The translations under genes were made by a program, and so were the position numbers. A DNA stretch of 31,253 nucleotides from UBA3855 sp964472035 (GTDB taxonomy: Bacteria; Bacillota; Clostridia; Oscillospirales; Ruminococcaceae). Of the stretch, positions 1 to 7,287 are shown piece after piece. The notes beneath the pieces are model-generated. The model worked only from the letters and a program-made list of their open reading frames with translations. It was not told the DNA's origin and did not search any database. Positions within the stretch are counted from its first letter, which is position 1. Every line of letters begins with the position of its first letter. The stretch covers positions 1 through 31,253 of the forward strand of contig CAYYIT010000026.1 in assembly GCA_964472035.1 (NCBI GenBank). Direction: 5' to 3'.

Positions 1-50
1 AGCCCTGCGCCAGAGGCGCAGTGGCTGGACGGGACTTTTTCGACAGACTG
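1..50. repeat. Terminal inverted repeat, left copy
   Basis: These 50 bases are the exact reverse complement of the last 50 bases of the window. The repeat contains its own small hairpin, CTGCGCC / GGCGCAG around AGA. It probably continues beyond the window. The simplest reading is a dispersed intergenic repeat at which the assembly broke, not a transposon end. Confidence 0.9.
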
Positions 51-52
51 TA

Positions 53-78
53 ACGCCCGGAGAAATTCCGGGCGTTTT
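53..78 (+). terminator. Rho-independent terminator-like hairpin
   Basis: ACGCCCGG and CCGGGCGT pair around a 7-base loop and are followed by TTT. It would end a plus-strand transcript coming from outside the window. It is also the first member of the palindrome series that follows. Confidence 0.65.
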
Positions 79-83
79 GCTTG

Positions 84-293
84 TTTCCGCCCAAGGGCGG
101 AAAGAAATGGCGTTCAAAATGGAAAGAAGGGGCACTTTTTTGCATAAAAAGTGCCCCTCTTCCAAAAACAGTCCACCGGACTGTTTTTGAAATTCACCCC
201 TGAAAAAAGCGAAGGCTGAAAAGATTTCGCTCACTGCGGTGAGCGACGAGGGACGCTGTCCCTCACCCTGCCAGCCTTTTGGAAAAAGGCTGG
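84..293. repeat. Mosaic of consecutive perfect palindromes
   Basis: Six further short-loop palindromes follow one another with little sequence between them: 84-103 (9-bp arms), 129-157 (12-bp arms, GGGGCACTTTTT), 164-188 (11-bp arms), 227-246 (TCGCTCAC), 248-264 (GAGGGAC) and 271-293 (CCAGCCTTTT). No credible gene lies in 1-331. Such density suggests a composite extragenic palindromic repeat rather than several independent terminators. The last hairpins could also stop the minus-strand transcript of the CobW-like gene that ends at 332. Confidence 0.75.
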
Positions 294-331
294 ACCGAAA
301 ACTTTTAAGATGGTTTTAGTTACGGTCTCTA

Positions 332-1291
332 TCAATAAAACGTCGCCACTTCCTGCGCCGGCGCATCGGTCAGTACAATGGACTGCACCTGCAGTACCGG
401 ACCCTTGCCGCGGTACAGCTTGTGCTTCTGCACGGAGATCTTGCCCGTCACACGCACCCACTGGCGCATTTCGAACAGCTCTGCCTTGCTCCATTCCGCA
501 ACGATCCAGCAGAACTGGATGTCGTCCACACAGCAGGTCATCACGTGTCTGCCGAGTGCAATGGTGTGCTTCGGGAACTTCTCGTCCCTTGCCACAACGC
601 CGCGGAAGGTGATGGTCTTGCCGTGGTACTTTTCCGGCTCCTCCATCATGTCGCGGTACCAGAGCGCGTAGTCCTCGTCGTTGATCGTGATCTCGTCCTT
701 TGTGATGTCAAAGGGCAGCGGATCCTCGATATCATCATATTCCACATTGCCGTCGGAATGCTCATAGGCGATCTGTGTGCGGCGGCTGATGCCGCGGACG
801 ATCTTATGGAATTCGAGCTTGTCCATGTCCTTTTCAAAGCGGTTGAATACCACCAGCTCGCTCACATTGATCTTGTCCACCACAAGGCTGCGCATATTGG
901 CGTTGTAATTGAGGAAGGTCGTTGCATCTACAAAGCACATGCACTGGTACACTGCCCACTCCATCGGGAGGTTCTCGAACAGATCCTGAATCGTCCACAT
1001 GCCGTTGTATTCCAGCACGACACGGGTCGCACCGGTCTCCTTGAGGAGCTTTTTGAGGTTCTCAGGGTTGAAATCCTCCTTGTCCTCGATCACGCGCGGA
1101 AAGATGCTCGGACTCGGATAAGCGGAGAGGTCGTATTCCTCCTCGCCCTCCTCGCAGAGCAGGAGCAGGGTCTTCTCGCCATTGCAGAAACGCTTGTCCG
1201 TGAGTGTCTCATGGATGAACTTGGTCTTGCCGGCTTCCAAAAAGCCCAGGAACAGATATACCGGGATATCCTCCATCTGATTCATTGGCAT
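332..1291 (-). CDS. CobW-like GTPase with C-terminal OB-fold-like (DUF1980/TIGR03943-like) domain
   Basis: A 319-aa protein with an N-terminal P-loop GTPase domain of the CobW/COG0523 class. The Walker A motif is GFLEAGKT at residues 16-23. Where classical members carry the GCxCC metal-binding motif, none is seen; a CEEGEEEY motif (residues 46-53) occupies the early part of the domain. The last ~120 residues (KYHGKTITFRGVV..., RHVMTCCVDD, WVRVTGKI) resemble the OB-fold-like C-terminal domain of the YcgQ/TIGR03943 family. A role in metal (probably zinc) delivery is inferred from the family and the neighbouring gene. The start has an AAGGAGGG ribosome site overlapping the stop codon of the upstream GTPase gene, so the two form an operon. 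Assignment of the C-terminal domain is by eye. Confidence 0.82.
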   Translation of the reverse strand: MPMNQMEDIPVYLFLGFLEAGKTKFIHETLTDKRFCNGEKTLLLLCEEGEEEYDLSAYPSPSIFPRVIEDKEDFNPENLKKLLKETGATRVVLEYNGMWTIQDLFENLPMEWAVYQCMCFVDATTFLNYNANMRSLVVDKINVSELVVFNRFEKDMDKLEFHKIVRGISRRTQIAYEHSDGNVEYDDIEDPLPFDITKDEITINDEDYALWYRDMMEEPEKYHGKTITFRGVVARDEKFPKHTIALGRHVMTCCVDDIQFCWIVAEWSKAELFEMRQWVRVTGKISVQKHKLYRGKGPVLQVQSIVLTDAPAQEVATFY

Positions 1292-1303
1292 TGTTTTCCC
1301 TCC

Positions 1304-2609
1304 TTATTCCGCATGGAAGAGCTGCGCGAGCAGATCCTCGTGAATGCCGGAGCCGATCACGCACAGTCTGCCGGTGGTTGCCGCACAGCCATGACGTACA
1401 TCGGGGGTGCCGGGAACATAGTCGAAGTGGATCCACTGGCCGTCGCTGCCGGCTACGATGCCCTTGGCACGCAGCACCATGCCATAGGTGTCCGCATCGG
1501 AGAGTGCCTCCAGTGCAGTCTGGATCTCCTCCATTGTATAGGGTCTTGCGGTCTCCGCGCCCCAGCTTGCAAAGACATCGTCCGCATGATGGTGGTGGTG
1601 ATCGTGGCAGCCGCAGGTGCATTCCTCGCCGTGTTCATGATGGTGGTGATGCTCGTGATCATGGCAGCCGCAGGTGCATTCCTCACNNNNNNNNNNNNNN
1701 NNNNNNNNNNNNNNNNNNNNNNNNNNNNNNNNNNNNNNNNNNNNNNNNNNNNNNNNNNNNNNNNNNNNNNNNNNNNNNNNNNNNNNCATGCTCGTGATGG
1801 TGATGATGCTCGTGATCGTGGCAGCCGCAGGTGCATTCCTCACCATGCTCGTGATGGTGATGATGCTCGTGATCGTGGCAGCCGCAGGTGCATTCCTCGC
1901 CGTGTTCGTGATGGTGGTGATGGTCGTGATCGTGGCAGCCGCAGTCTTCGCCATGCTCGTGATGGTGATGATGCTCATGCTCCTCCATCATGGAGTGCAG
2001 CTCGGCATCGAGGGTGTTCTTCTGAGTCATAGCCTCCATCAGCTGCTTGCCGGTGAGCTGATCCCAGTCAGTGGTCACGATGGGAGCAGTGGGATTGCAC
2101 GCGCGCAGACGCTTGATGCAGTCATCGAGCTTTTCCTGGGAGAGGCCCTGTGTGTGACTCAGGATCAGGCAGCTTGCATGTGTGATCTGGTTGTCGAAGA
2201 ATTCACCGAAATTCTTCTGGTACATCTTGCACTTCTTGGCATCGACAACGGTGGTGAAGCCGTCCAGCTCCACGTCCTTGGCGTCAAGATCGCGCACCGC
2301 CTTGATGACGTCGCTGAGCTTGCCAACGCCGGACGGTTCGATGAGGATGCGGTCGGGCTGGTAGTCATCCAGTACTTGCTGGAGCGCCTTGCCGAAGTCG
2401 CCGACCAGACTGCAGCAGATGCAGCCGGAATTCATCTCGGTGATCTCCACGCCCGCATCCTGCAGGAAGCCGCCGTCAATGCCGATCTGGCCGAATTCGT
2501 TCTCGATCAGGACGAGCTTTTCGCCGGTGTAGCCCTCTGCGATGAGCTTCTTGATGAGCGTGGTCTTGCCGGCACCGAGAAAGCCGGAGAATATGGTAAT
2601 CTTTGTCAT
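1304..2609 (-). CDS. COG0523 (CobW-type) GTPase metallochaperone with His/Cys-rich tandem repeats
   Basis: The N-terminal GTPase domain shows Walker A GFLGAGKTT (residues 9-17), switch region NEFGQIGID, the metal-binding motif GCICC (62-66) and the EPSG motif. The usual NKxD guanine-recognition motif reads SHTQ. A long insert of 19-residue repeats (GEECTCGCHDHEHHHHHEH type) follows, then a CobW C-terminal domain (MVLRAKGIV...WIHFDYVPG) ending FHAE. The family supplies Zn, Co or Ni to target enzymes using GTP hydrolysis; which metal is used here cannot be read from sequence. A 100-N gap (1687-1786) lies inside the repeats. Because 100 is not a multiple of three, the reading frame looks shifted across it, but both sides join in frame if the gap is filled by whole 57-bp units. 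The gene is therefore probably intact, with an unknown number of repeats. Confidence 0.88.
1584..1984 (-). repeat. 57-bp coding tandem repeat (His/Cys-rich, 19 aa per unit)
   Basis: On the plus strand the motif beginning CATGCTCGTGATGG recurs at 1787 and 1844, a spacing of exactly 57 bases, and degenerate units flank these. Each unit encodes Cys pairs in a CTCGC context plus runs of His and Glu. Such stretches bind several transition-metal ions. The near-identity of units at DNA level explains the assembly failure here. Confidence 0.9.
1687..1786. other. Assembly gap (100 N) inside the tandem repeat
   Basis: Exactly 100 N, the usual placeholder for a gap of unknown size. The flanking bases (CCTCAC before, CATGCTC after) are the sequence found at normal repeat-unit junctions, so the real gap is likely zero or a multiple of 57 bp. 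Confidence 0.95.
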
Positions 2610-2676
2610 AGGATAACACTTCTTTCTATTGCATTCTGCACGGATCCCAATGCCTCCGTGCGAGGCCCTATCTTAT

Positions 2677-2705
2677 AGTATAGCATATTTTTCGCCGTTT
2701 TGCAA
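2677..2705 (-). promoter_or_regulatory. Sigma-A promoter for the metallochaperone operon
   Basis: Read on the minus strand: -35 TTGCAA (2700-2705), 17-bp spacer, -10 TATACT (2677-2682) preceded by TGC (extended -10). A GCCTC / GAGGC hairpin (2652-2666) lies in the leader. I see no recognisable Zur box. The ribosome site of the first gene is weak. Confidence 0.75.
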
Positions 2706-2801
2706 TGCCTTCTGATAAATTATCATGGATTTCCGTCCGGAAGGATACAGTGGTGGTTTCTGCATCTTACCCCTCCCATTCTGCACCTTACCGAAAATCG
2801 C

Positions 2802-2830
2802 TTGCGGAAATTTTTCCCATGTGCTATAAT
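2802..2830 (+). promoter_or_regulatory. Sigma-A promoter of the ABC exporter operon
   Basis: -35 TTGCGG (2802-2807), 17-bp spacer ending in TGTGC, -10 TATAAT (2825-2830). The start codon of the ATPase follows 31 bases later. The position of this promoter argues against the longer reading frame that opens at 2705. Confidence 0.75.
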
Positions 2831-2860
2831 ACAGAAGAACCAAGAGAAAGGAAGATGCAT

Positions 2861-3772
2861 ATGAACATCATCAACATCAATGACCTGACCAAGACCTACG
2901 GCAGTCTGACGGCTGTCGATCATATTTCCTTCTCCGTGCAGAAGGGGGAACTGTTTGGATTCCTCGGCGTGAACGGCGCCGGAAAATCCACCACCATCAA
3001 CATGCTTTCGACGCTCATCCGTCCCGACAGCGGCAGCGCAGAGATCTGCGGCTTCAGGCTTGGGGAGCAGGATGCACAGATCCGCCGGAGGATCGGCATC
3101 GTCTACCAGAACAACAGTCTCGACGGTCTGATGACCGTCCGCGAGAATCTCCTCTGCCGCGGCATCCTCCACGGTGCGGACAGGGCGCAGGCGCAGGATC
3201 GCCTGCGTGAGTTGGGAAGGATCTTCTCCCTTGAGGCGCTGCTGAAGAAGCCCTACCGCACGCTTTCCGGCGGTCAGAAGCGCCGCTGTGAGATCGCCGC
3301 TGCGCTCATGCATACGCCGGAGATCCTCTTCCTTGATGAGCCGACCACGGGCCTTGACCCTGCCACGCGAAAGGAAGTCTGGGAGACCATCGATGCGCTG
3401 CGCCGCGAGACGGACATGACGGTCTTCCTTACCACGCATTATATGGAGGAAGCCGCGCAGGCTGGCAGGATCTTCATCATCAGCAAGGGCAGCATCATTG
3501 CGCAGGGAACGCCCTACGAGCTGAAGGAACGGTACGCTGCCGATACCCTGCGGCTCTACTGCGATGCGCAGCAGATCCCGCTGCTGCTCGAGCGCATTCC
3601 GGGTGCCGTGCCTGCGGACGGCGGTGTGCGCCTGACGATGCGTTCCACCATGGAAGCACTGCCCGTTCTTGCCGGCGTGCAGGATGCCATCAGCGGCTTT
3701 GAGGTTATCCAGGGAACGATGGACGATGTTTTCCTCAGCGCCGTTGGCGATGAAGTGAAAGGAGTAGAATAA
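2861..3772 (+). CDS. ABC transporter ATP-binding protein (ABC-2 drug/lipid exporter type)
   Basis: A 303-aa nucleotide-binding subunit that would power export by the membrane protein encoded next. Visible motifs: Walker A GVNGAGKST (residues 36-44), signature LSGGQKRR, Walker B ILFLDEPTTGLDP and the H-loop TTHYMEE. The C-terminal ~80 residues resemble the extension found in DrrA/CcmA-type ATPases. Of two nearby ATGs (2855, 2861) the second is better spaced from AAAGG; the open frame further upstream crosses the promoter. The permease begins two bases after the stop, so the two are co-translated. Substrate unknown. Confidence 0.92.
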   Translation: MNIININDLTKTYGSLTAVDHISFSVQKGELFGFLGVNGAGKSTTINMLSTLIRPDSGSAEICGFRLGEQDAQIRRRIGIVYQNNSLDGLMTVRENLLCRGILHGADRAQAQDRLRELGRIFSLEALLKKPYRTLSGGQKRRCEIAAALMHTPEILFLDEPTTGLDPATRKEVWETIDALRRETDMTVFLTTHYMEEAAQAGRIFIISKGSIIAQGTPYELKERYAADTLRLYCDAQQIPLLLERIPGAVPADGGVRLTMRSTMEALPVLAGVQDAISGFEVIQGTMDDVFLSAVGDEVKGVE

Positions 3773-3774
3773 CA

Positions 3775-4686
3775 ATGGCTGCATTTGCTGAACTTGTCAA
3801 ACGAAATATCCGGATCTATCTGCGCGACAGGGGCGCGGTGTTCTTCTCCCTCCTGTCCATGCTGATCGTGATTCTGCTCATGGTGCTGTTTCTGGGGGAC
3901 ATGAACATCTCCGCCATCACCGGAATGCTTGGAGAGCTGCCCGGCAGGGATGCTGCACAGGACAAGACCAACGCGGAGCTGCTGGTGCTGCAGTGGACCT
4001 GCGCCGGTGTCCTCTCGATCAATGCCGTATCCGTGACGCTCTCCGTCCTGACCGCCATGATCCGTGATAAGGAGAACGGTACGCTCTGGTCGATCTACAC
4101 CTCTCCCGTCAGCCGTCTGAGCATTGCGCTGAGCTATGTCTGTGCGGCGTGGATCTCCTCCATCATCATCTGTACGCTGACGCTTGTGCTTTCCGAAGTG
4201 TACTGCGTGATGCAGGGCGCGGCGGCGTTCACGCTGATGCAGCACCTGCAGCTGATGGGGATGATCGCGGTGAATTCCTTCACCTATGCCTGCATCATGT
4301 ACTTCCTTGCGGTGATCGTCCGCAGTGAGGGCGCGTGGAGCGGTCTGGGTACCATCATCGGTACGCTGGTGGGCTTCCTCGGCGGCATCTACCTGCCGAT
4401 CGGCTCGCTTGCAGAGGGGATCGGCACCGTCCTCAAATCCACCCCCATTCTCTACGGAACAGTCATGTTCCGCAAGGTCATGACGGACAATGCGCTGGAG
4501 ACCTGCTTTGAAGGCGCACCGGCGGAAATGTCCGAGGAATACTGCGAGGTCATGGGCATCAGCCTTGAGGCCTTCGGTGTTACTGTGAACAGCGCCGGCT
4601 GTCTGGGGATCCTCATCGTATGCGGCATTGTGTTCCTGCTGCTGGGGGCAGCTGTGACAAAGTACGGCAGAAGAAAGGACAGGTAA
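3775..4686 (+). CDS. ABC-2 type permease
   Basis: A 303-aa integral membrane protein. Hydrophobic segments are visible near residues 22-42 (FSLLSMLIVILLMVLF), and then around 75-95, 115-140, 160-185, 190-215 and near the C-terminus (ILIVCGIVFLLLGAAV). The N-terminus (LVKRNIRIYLRDRGAVFFSL) is typical of ABC-2 permeases, with a short amphipathic helix before the first transmembrane helix. An AAAGGAG ribosome site lies inside the end of the ATPase gene. It forms the export channel with the preceding ATPase. The substrate cannot be inferred. Confidence 0.9.
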   Translation: MAAFAELVKRNIRIYLRDRGAVFFSLLSMLIVILLMVLFLGDMNISAITGMLGELPGRDAAQDKTNAELLVLQWTCAGVLSINAVSVTLSVLTAMIRDKENGTLWSIYTSPVSRLSIALSYVCAAWISSIIICTLTLVLSEVYCVMQGAAAFTLMQHLQLMGMIAVNSFTYACIMYFLAVIVRSEGAWSGLGTIIGTLVGFLGGIYLPIGSLAEGIGTVLKSTPILYGTVMFRKVMTDNALETCFEGAPAEMSEEYCEVMGISLEAFGVTVNSAGCLGILIVCGIVFLLLGAAVTKYGRRKDR

Positions 4687-4695
4687 GGGGAATCT

Positions 4696-5151
4696 ATGAA
4701 AATTACGATAGAAACACAGACCCCCGGTCTGGAGGATGAGATCATCATCCGCTGCGCCGAGGCGGACGAGGAGCTGATGGAGCTGATCTATCTGATCAAG
4801 TCCCGGCGCAAGCCCCTGACGGGCTACACCGAGGACGGCATGGTCAAGCTCTCTCCGAAGGAGATCTACTATTTTGAATCCGTTGACAACCGTGTCTTTG
4901 CCTACTGCGAAAAGCAGGTGTACGAGGTGAAGCAGAAGCTCTACGAGCTGGAGGAGCTGTATCCGTACTCGGATTTCCTGCGGATCTCGAAATCCGTGAT
5001 CGTCAATGTCTCAAAGATCGTACTGCTCTCGCCGGCCTTCGGCGCAAAGCTGGAGGCGAAGCTGAAAAACGGCGAAAAGGTCATGATCTCGAGACAGTAT
5101 GTACCCGATCTAAAGCGCAAGCTCGGACTTGAGGAAGGAGGCAAACGATGA
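4696..5151 (+). CDS. LytTR-family DNA-binding transcriptional regulator
   Basis: A 151-aa protein whose residues ~50-145 form a LytTR DNA-binding domain (LSPKEIYYFESVDNRVFAY..., FLRISKSVIVNVSKI, KNGEKVMISRQYVPDLKRKL). It has no receiver domain, so it is not a classical response regulator. Stand-alone LytTR proteins paired with a DUF3021 membrane protein usually control an adjacent ABC transporter; here the pair lies directly downstream of one, nine bases after the permease stop, which points to autogenous control of this operon. Its ATGA overlaps the start of the next gene. Confidence 0.9.
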   Translation: MKITIETQTPGLEDEIIIRCAEADEELMELIYLIKSRRKPLTGYTEDGMVKLSPKEIYYFESVDNRVFAYCEKQVYEVKQKLYELEELYPYSDFLRISKSVIVNVSKIVLLSPAFGAKLEAKLKNGEKVMISRQYVPDLKRKLGLEEGGKR

Positions 5152-5570
5152 AATTCTTATCCGAACTGATCAAATACTTCTGCTATATTACGACCGGCAT
5201 CGTGCTGGTGTCGGGAGTTAGTACCATGGGGAATGACGCTGTTCCCGGTATTACCCTGCTCCAGACGCTCCTTGCAGGCGGCGTGACGGCACTTATCACG
5301 ACGGTGCTGCTGTTCGGCGAACCGAAGAGCAAAAAGGACATGTTCATCCGGCTGGGGCTGCATTATGTACTGCTCTGCGTGGTGATGATCGTGATCGGCT
5401 TCTGGTTCCGCTGGGTTCCCAGAGACTGGCTGGGGGCGCTGTTTATGATCGTGTCAGTTGCAGTGGTTTATCTGTTCACGACGGTTTCCTATGTGATCAC
5501 CTCCAGACGTGAGGTCAACGAAATGAACCGCGCGCTCTGGAACAAATACCGCAGTGACAAAGAGGACTGA
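5148..5570 (+). CDS. DUF3021 family membrane protein
   Basis: A 140-aa protein with four predicted transmembrane segments (about residues 8-25, 33-55, 72-92, 98-120) and a charged C-terminal tail (SRREVNEMNRALWNKY). Members of this family are almost always encoded next to a LytTR regulator and are thought to sense signal or hold the regulator at the membrane. The start overlaps the regulator stop by four bases, so translation is coupled. This is the last gene of the exporter operon; I see no clear terminator after it. Confidence 0.85.
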   Translation: MKFLSELIKYFCYITTGIVLVSGVSTMGNDAVPGITLLQTLLAGGVTALITTVLLFGEPKSKKDMFIRLGLHYVLLCVVMIVIGFWFRWVPRDWLGALFMIVSVAVVYLFTTVSYVITSRREVNEMNRALWNKYRSDKED

Positions 5571-5589
5571 TCCTTGTCAAAAAATTCCT

Positions 5590-5618
5590 GCATAAAATTC
5601 GCGCGAGCGTGCATACTA
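5590..5618 (+). promoter_or_regulatory. Sigma-G/F-like promoter ahead of the DUF1540 gene
   Basis: GCATA (5590-5594) and CATACTA (5612-5618) are separated by 17 bp. This agrees with the forespore sigma-G consensus (GYATR and CATNHTA in Bacillus) and not with the sigma-A promoters elsewhere in the window. The call rests on motif match only. Confidence 0.5.
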
Positions 5619-5664
5619 AAGATGTCCCGTGGACGAATACAATGTATGGAAGGAAGGATCTCCT

Positions 5665-5853
5665 ATGATGAACGAGATGAAGAAGAACACCAACATCAAG
5701 TGTACCGTTTCCGACTGTAAGTACAATCTGGTGAATGAGCATTACTGCGGTCTGGATTGTATTACCGTTGGTACTCATGAAGCGCATCCCACTGTTCCGG
5801 AATGTACTGACTGTAATTCCTTTGTGATGAGGGGCTGCACCAACTGCGACTGA
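5665..5853 (+). CDS. DUF1540 domain-containing Cys-rich small protein
   Basis: A 62-aa protein with a Cys pattern typical of DUF1540 (IKCTVSDCKYN..., YCGLDCITVG..., ECTDCNSF) plus a second Cys cluster at the C-terminus (GCTNCD). The Cys residues probably bind a metal such as zinc. The function of the family is not established. The start at 5665 is preceded by AGGAAGGA with good spacing; an in-frame ATG at 5629 lacks a ribosome site. The gene is monocistronic, with a sporulation-type promoter candidate upstream. Confidence 0.85.
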   Translation: MMNEMKKNTNIKCTVSDCKYNLVNEHYCGLDCITVGTHEAHPTVPECTDCNSFVMRGCTNCD

Positions 5854-5982
5854 TCCGGATGACTTGAAGTGACAAGATCCGCAGGGGCTTTGCAGCTCCT
5901 GCGGAATTCGTCAGAATGCACAAATTCCATGCCCTCAAACCCTACAAAACAGAGAAAGCAAAGAGAAATCACCCGGAAAGTA

Positions 5983-6011
5983 TTGTGATTGAACTCAAAA
6001 TCGGGTATAAT
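5983..6011 (+). promoter_or_regulatory. Sigma-A promoter of ireB
   Basis: -35 TTGTGA (5983-5988), 17-bp spacer, -10 TATAAT (6006-6011). The start codon follows at 6049 with AAGGAGG at 6035-6041. The stretch 5854-5982 holds a hairpin (TCCGCAGG / CCTGCGGA) without a U-run, possibly a weak end for the DUF1540 transcript. Confidence 0.75.
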
Positions 6012-6048
6012 AGTAATAGCAAAATTTTTCCCGTAAGGAGGATGCATC

Positions 6049-6294
6049 ATGTTCGACAAAACAATGAAATTTTCAGTAAACGAGGAGCGCGAAATTGAGC
6101 TCAAGCGGAATCTTACCATTATCTATGATGCTCTTGTACAAAAGGGTTACAATCCGATCAATCAGATTGTTGGTTATATTCTGTCCGAGGATCCGACATA
6201 CATAACCACGCACAACAATGCACGCAGCCTGATCCGTCATATCGACCGCGACGAGCTGCTGCAGGCGCTGGTGAGATCCTACCTGAACCACTGA
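6049..6294 (+). CDS. ireB: IreB family regulatory phosphoprotein (UPF0297)
   Basis: An 81-aa protein matching the whole IreB/UPF0297 family, including the hallmark GYNPINQIVGYILSEDPTYI and the C-terminal RSLIRHIDRDELLQALVRSYL. In Enterococcus faecalis IreB is phosphorylated by the Ser/Thr kinase IreK and acts in cell-envelope stress and cephalosporin tolerance. Phospho-acceptor Thr residues in that family lie near the N-terminus; Thr5 is present here. In many Firmicutes the gene sits between alaS and ruvX; here it stands alone, with its own promoter and a strong terminator. Confidence 0.95.
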   Translation: MFDKTMKFSVNEEREIELKRNLTIIYDALVQKGYNPINQIVGYILSEDPTYITTHNNARSLIRHIDRDELLQALVRSYLNH

Positions 6295-6309
6295 TATGTA
6301 AAACACAAA

Positions 6310-6346
6310 CAGCGCATCTGCCGTCTGCAAGGCAGAGCGCTGTTTT
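6310..6346 (+). terminator. Rho-independent terminator of ireB
   Basis: CAGCGC-A-TCTGCC pairs with GGCAGA-GCGCTG (one bulged A) around an 8-base loop, followed by TTTTTG. It begins 15 bases after the ireB stop codon. Confidence 0.85.
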
Positions 6347-6372
6347 TGTTTTCAGGCGCGGATTCCCTCTGA

Positions 6373-6419
6373 TATTGTGCGTCGGCGGCGGCACAATACA
6401 ACTGCGGCAGCTGCCGCAG
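6373..6419 (+). promoter_or_regulatory. Two tandem hairpins in the pdaA leader
   Basis: TATTGTGC (6373-6380) and GCACAATA (6391-6398) form an 8-bp inverted repeat, and CTGCGGCAGCTGCCGCAG (6402-6419) is an uninterrupted 18-bp palindrome. The second ends just before the AAAGAGG ribosome site of pdaA. They could be protein-binding sites or mRNA structures controlling translation. No convincing promoter was found here. Confidence 0.6.
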
Positions 6420-6437
6420 AAAAGAGGCGATGTATCA

Positions 6438-7166
6438 ATGAAATGGCTGACAGCTGTTCTGCTCGGATGCGCATTGATGACGGGCATGCCCGCTTCCGCA
6501 TCCGGCGGCGCCATCGGCTACGGACAGGGAACACAGGTGGACAGCGACAACCGCCCTCTGGGCGCACTGGAATTCGATGCGCAGTACGGAAAATATGACG
6601 CATACGCCACAACGCCTGACAAAAGCCGGATCATTCTCACCTTTGACCAGGGCTATGAGAACGGCTATACGGACGACATCCTCGATGTGCTGGCGGAAAA
6701 GAACGTCACTGCGATCTTCTTCCTGACCGGAGATTATGCAAAGCGCGAAACGGAGCTGGTCGGCAGGATGATCAATGAGGGGCATATGCTCGGCAACCAC
6801 GGCATGACACACGCAAGCTTTCCGACACTTGATGAGGCGGCGGCGAGGGAGGAGCTTTCCTCCCTGCATGAATTTGTCATTGAAAAATACGGCTATACAA
6901 TGCAGTATTTCCGCTGCCCCTGCGGAGAATATTCCGAGGAGACGCTGCAAATCGCACAGTCGCTGGGCTACAAGACGCTCTTCTGGAGTGGTGCCCATGT
7001 GGACTGGCTGACCGACAAGCAGCCGGAGCCTTCGGAGGCGCTGCGGAAGCTCACGGATGCCGCGCACGGCGGAGAGATCCTCCTGCTGCATTCGGTATCT
7101 TCCACGAACGCACAGATCCTCGGGGAGCTGATCGACGCGCTCCGCGCGAAGGGGTTTGAGGTGTAA
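6438..7166 (+). CDS. pdaA: PdaA-type polysaccharide deacetylase (spore cortex)
   Basis: A 242-aa secreted protein, close in length to B. subtilis PdaA. A signal peptide (MKWLTAVLLGCALM..., cleavage near ASA) precedes a NodB-type deacetylase domain. Catalytic or metal-binding features: FDQGYENGYT with Asp70, the His pair in NHGMTH (121, 125), RCPCGEYS with Arg159, and LLHSV with His218. The second Asp of the usual TFDDG is Gln, as it is non-Asp in PdaA. PdaA removes the acetyl group from N-acetylmuramic acid on the way to muramic delta-lactam, needed for spore germination. The start at 6438 gives the signal peptide directly; the longer frame from 6375 runs through the leader hairpins. Confidence 0.85.
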   Translation: MKWLTAVLLGCALMTGMPASASGGAIGYGQGTQVDSDNRPLGALEFDAQYGKYDAYATTPDKSRIILTFDQGYENGYTDDILDVLAEKNVTAIFFLTGDYAKRETELVGRMINEGHMLGNHGMTHASFPTLDEAAAREELSSLHEFVIEKYGYTMQYFRCPCGEYSEETLQIAQSLGYKTLFWSGAHVDWLTDKQPEPSEALRKLTDAAHGGEILLLHSVSSTNAQILGELIDALRAKGFEV

Positions 7167-7200
7167 TTAAAAAACGAAATTCCTAATTACCCACCCCCTA

Positions 7201-7252
7201 CCCCCTCCCTAAAGGGAGGGGGAAATAGTGGAGGGTGCTACCGCACCCTCCA
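7201..7252. repeat. Pair of extragenic palindromes
   Basis: CCCCCTCCCT / AGGGAGGGGG (7201-7222, 2-base loop) and TGGAGGGTGC / GCACCCTCCA (7229-7252, 4-base loop) are both perfect. With the hairpin at 7288-7313 they make a second palindrome mosaic like that at 53-293. They may also end the pdaA transcript. Confidence 0.75.
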
Positions 7253-7287
7253 CCCGCTCGCCTGCGGCGTGCCTTTTTTGATAAACT

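Noticed and set aside
1584..1984. CRISPR-like array from regularly spaced repeats
   Set aside because: The 57-bp repeats are contiguous, in frame and encode a His/Cys-rich segment of a CobW GTPase; there are no spacers.
422..2032. Long plus-strand open frames across the CobW genes
   Set aside because: They are antisense shadows of GC-rich minus-strand genes, with no ribosome sites or domains.
1304..2609. Frameshifted or broken metallochaperone gene
   Set aside because: The frame change occurs only across the 100-N placeholder; flanking bases match normal repeat junctions and both halves are conserved.
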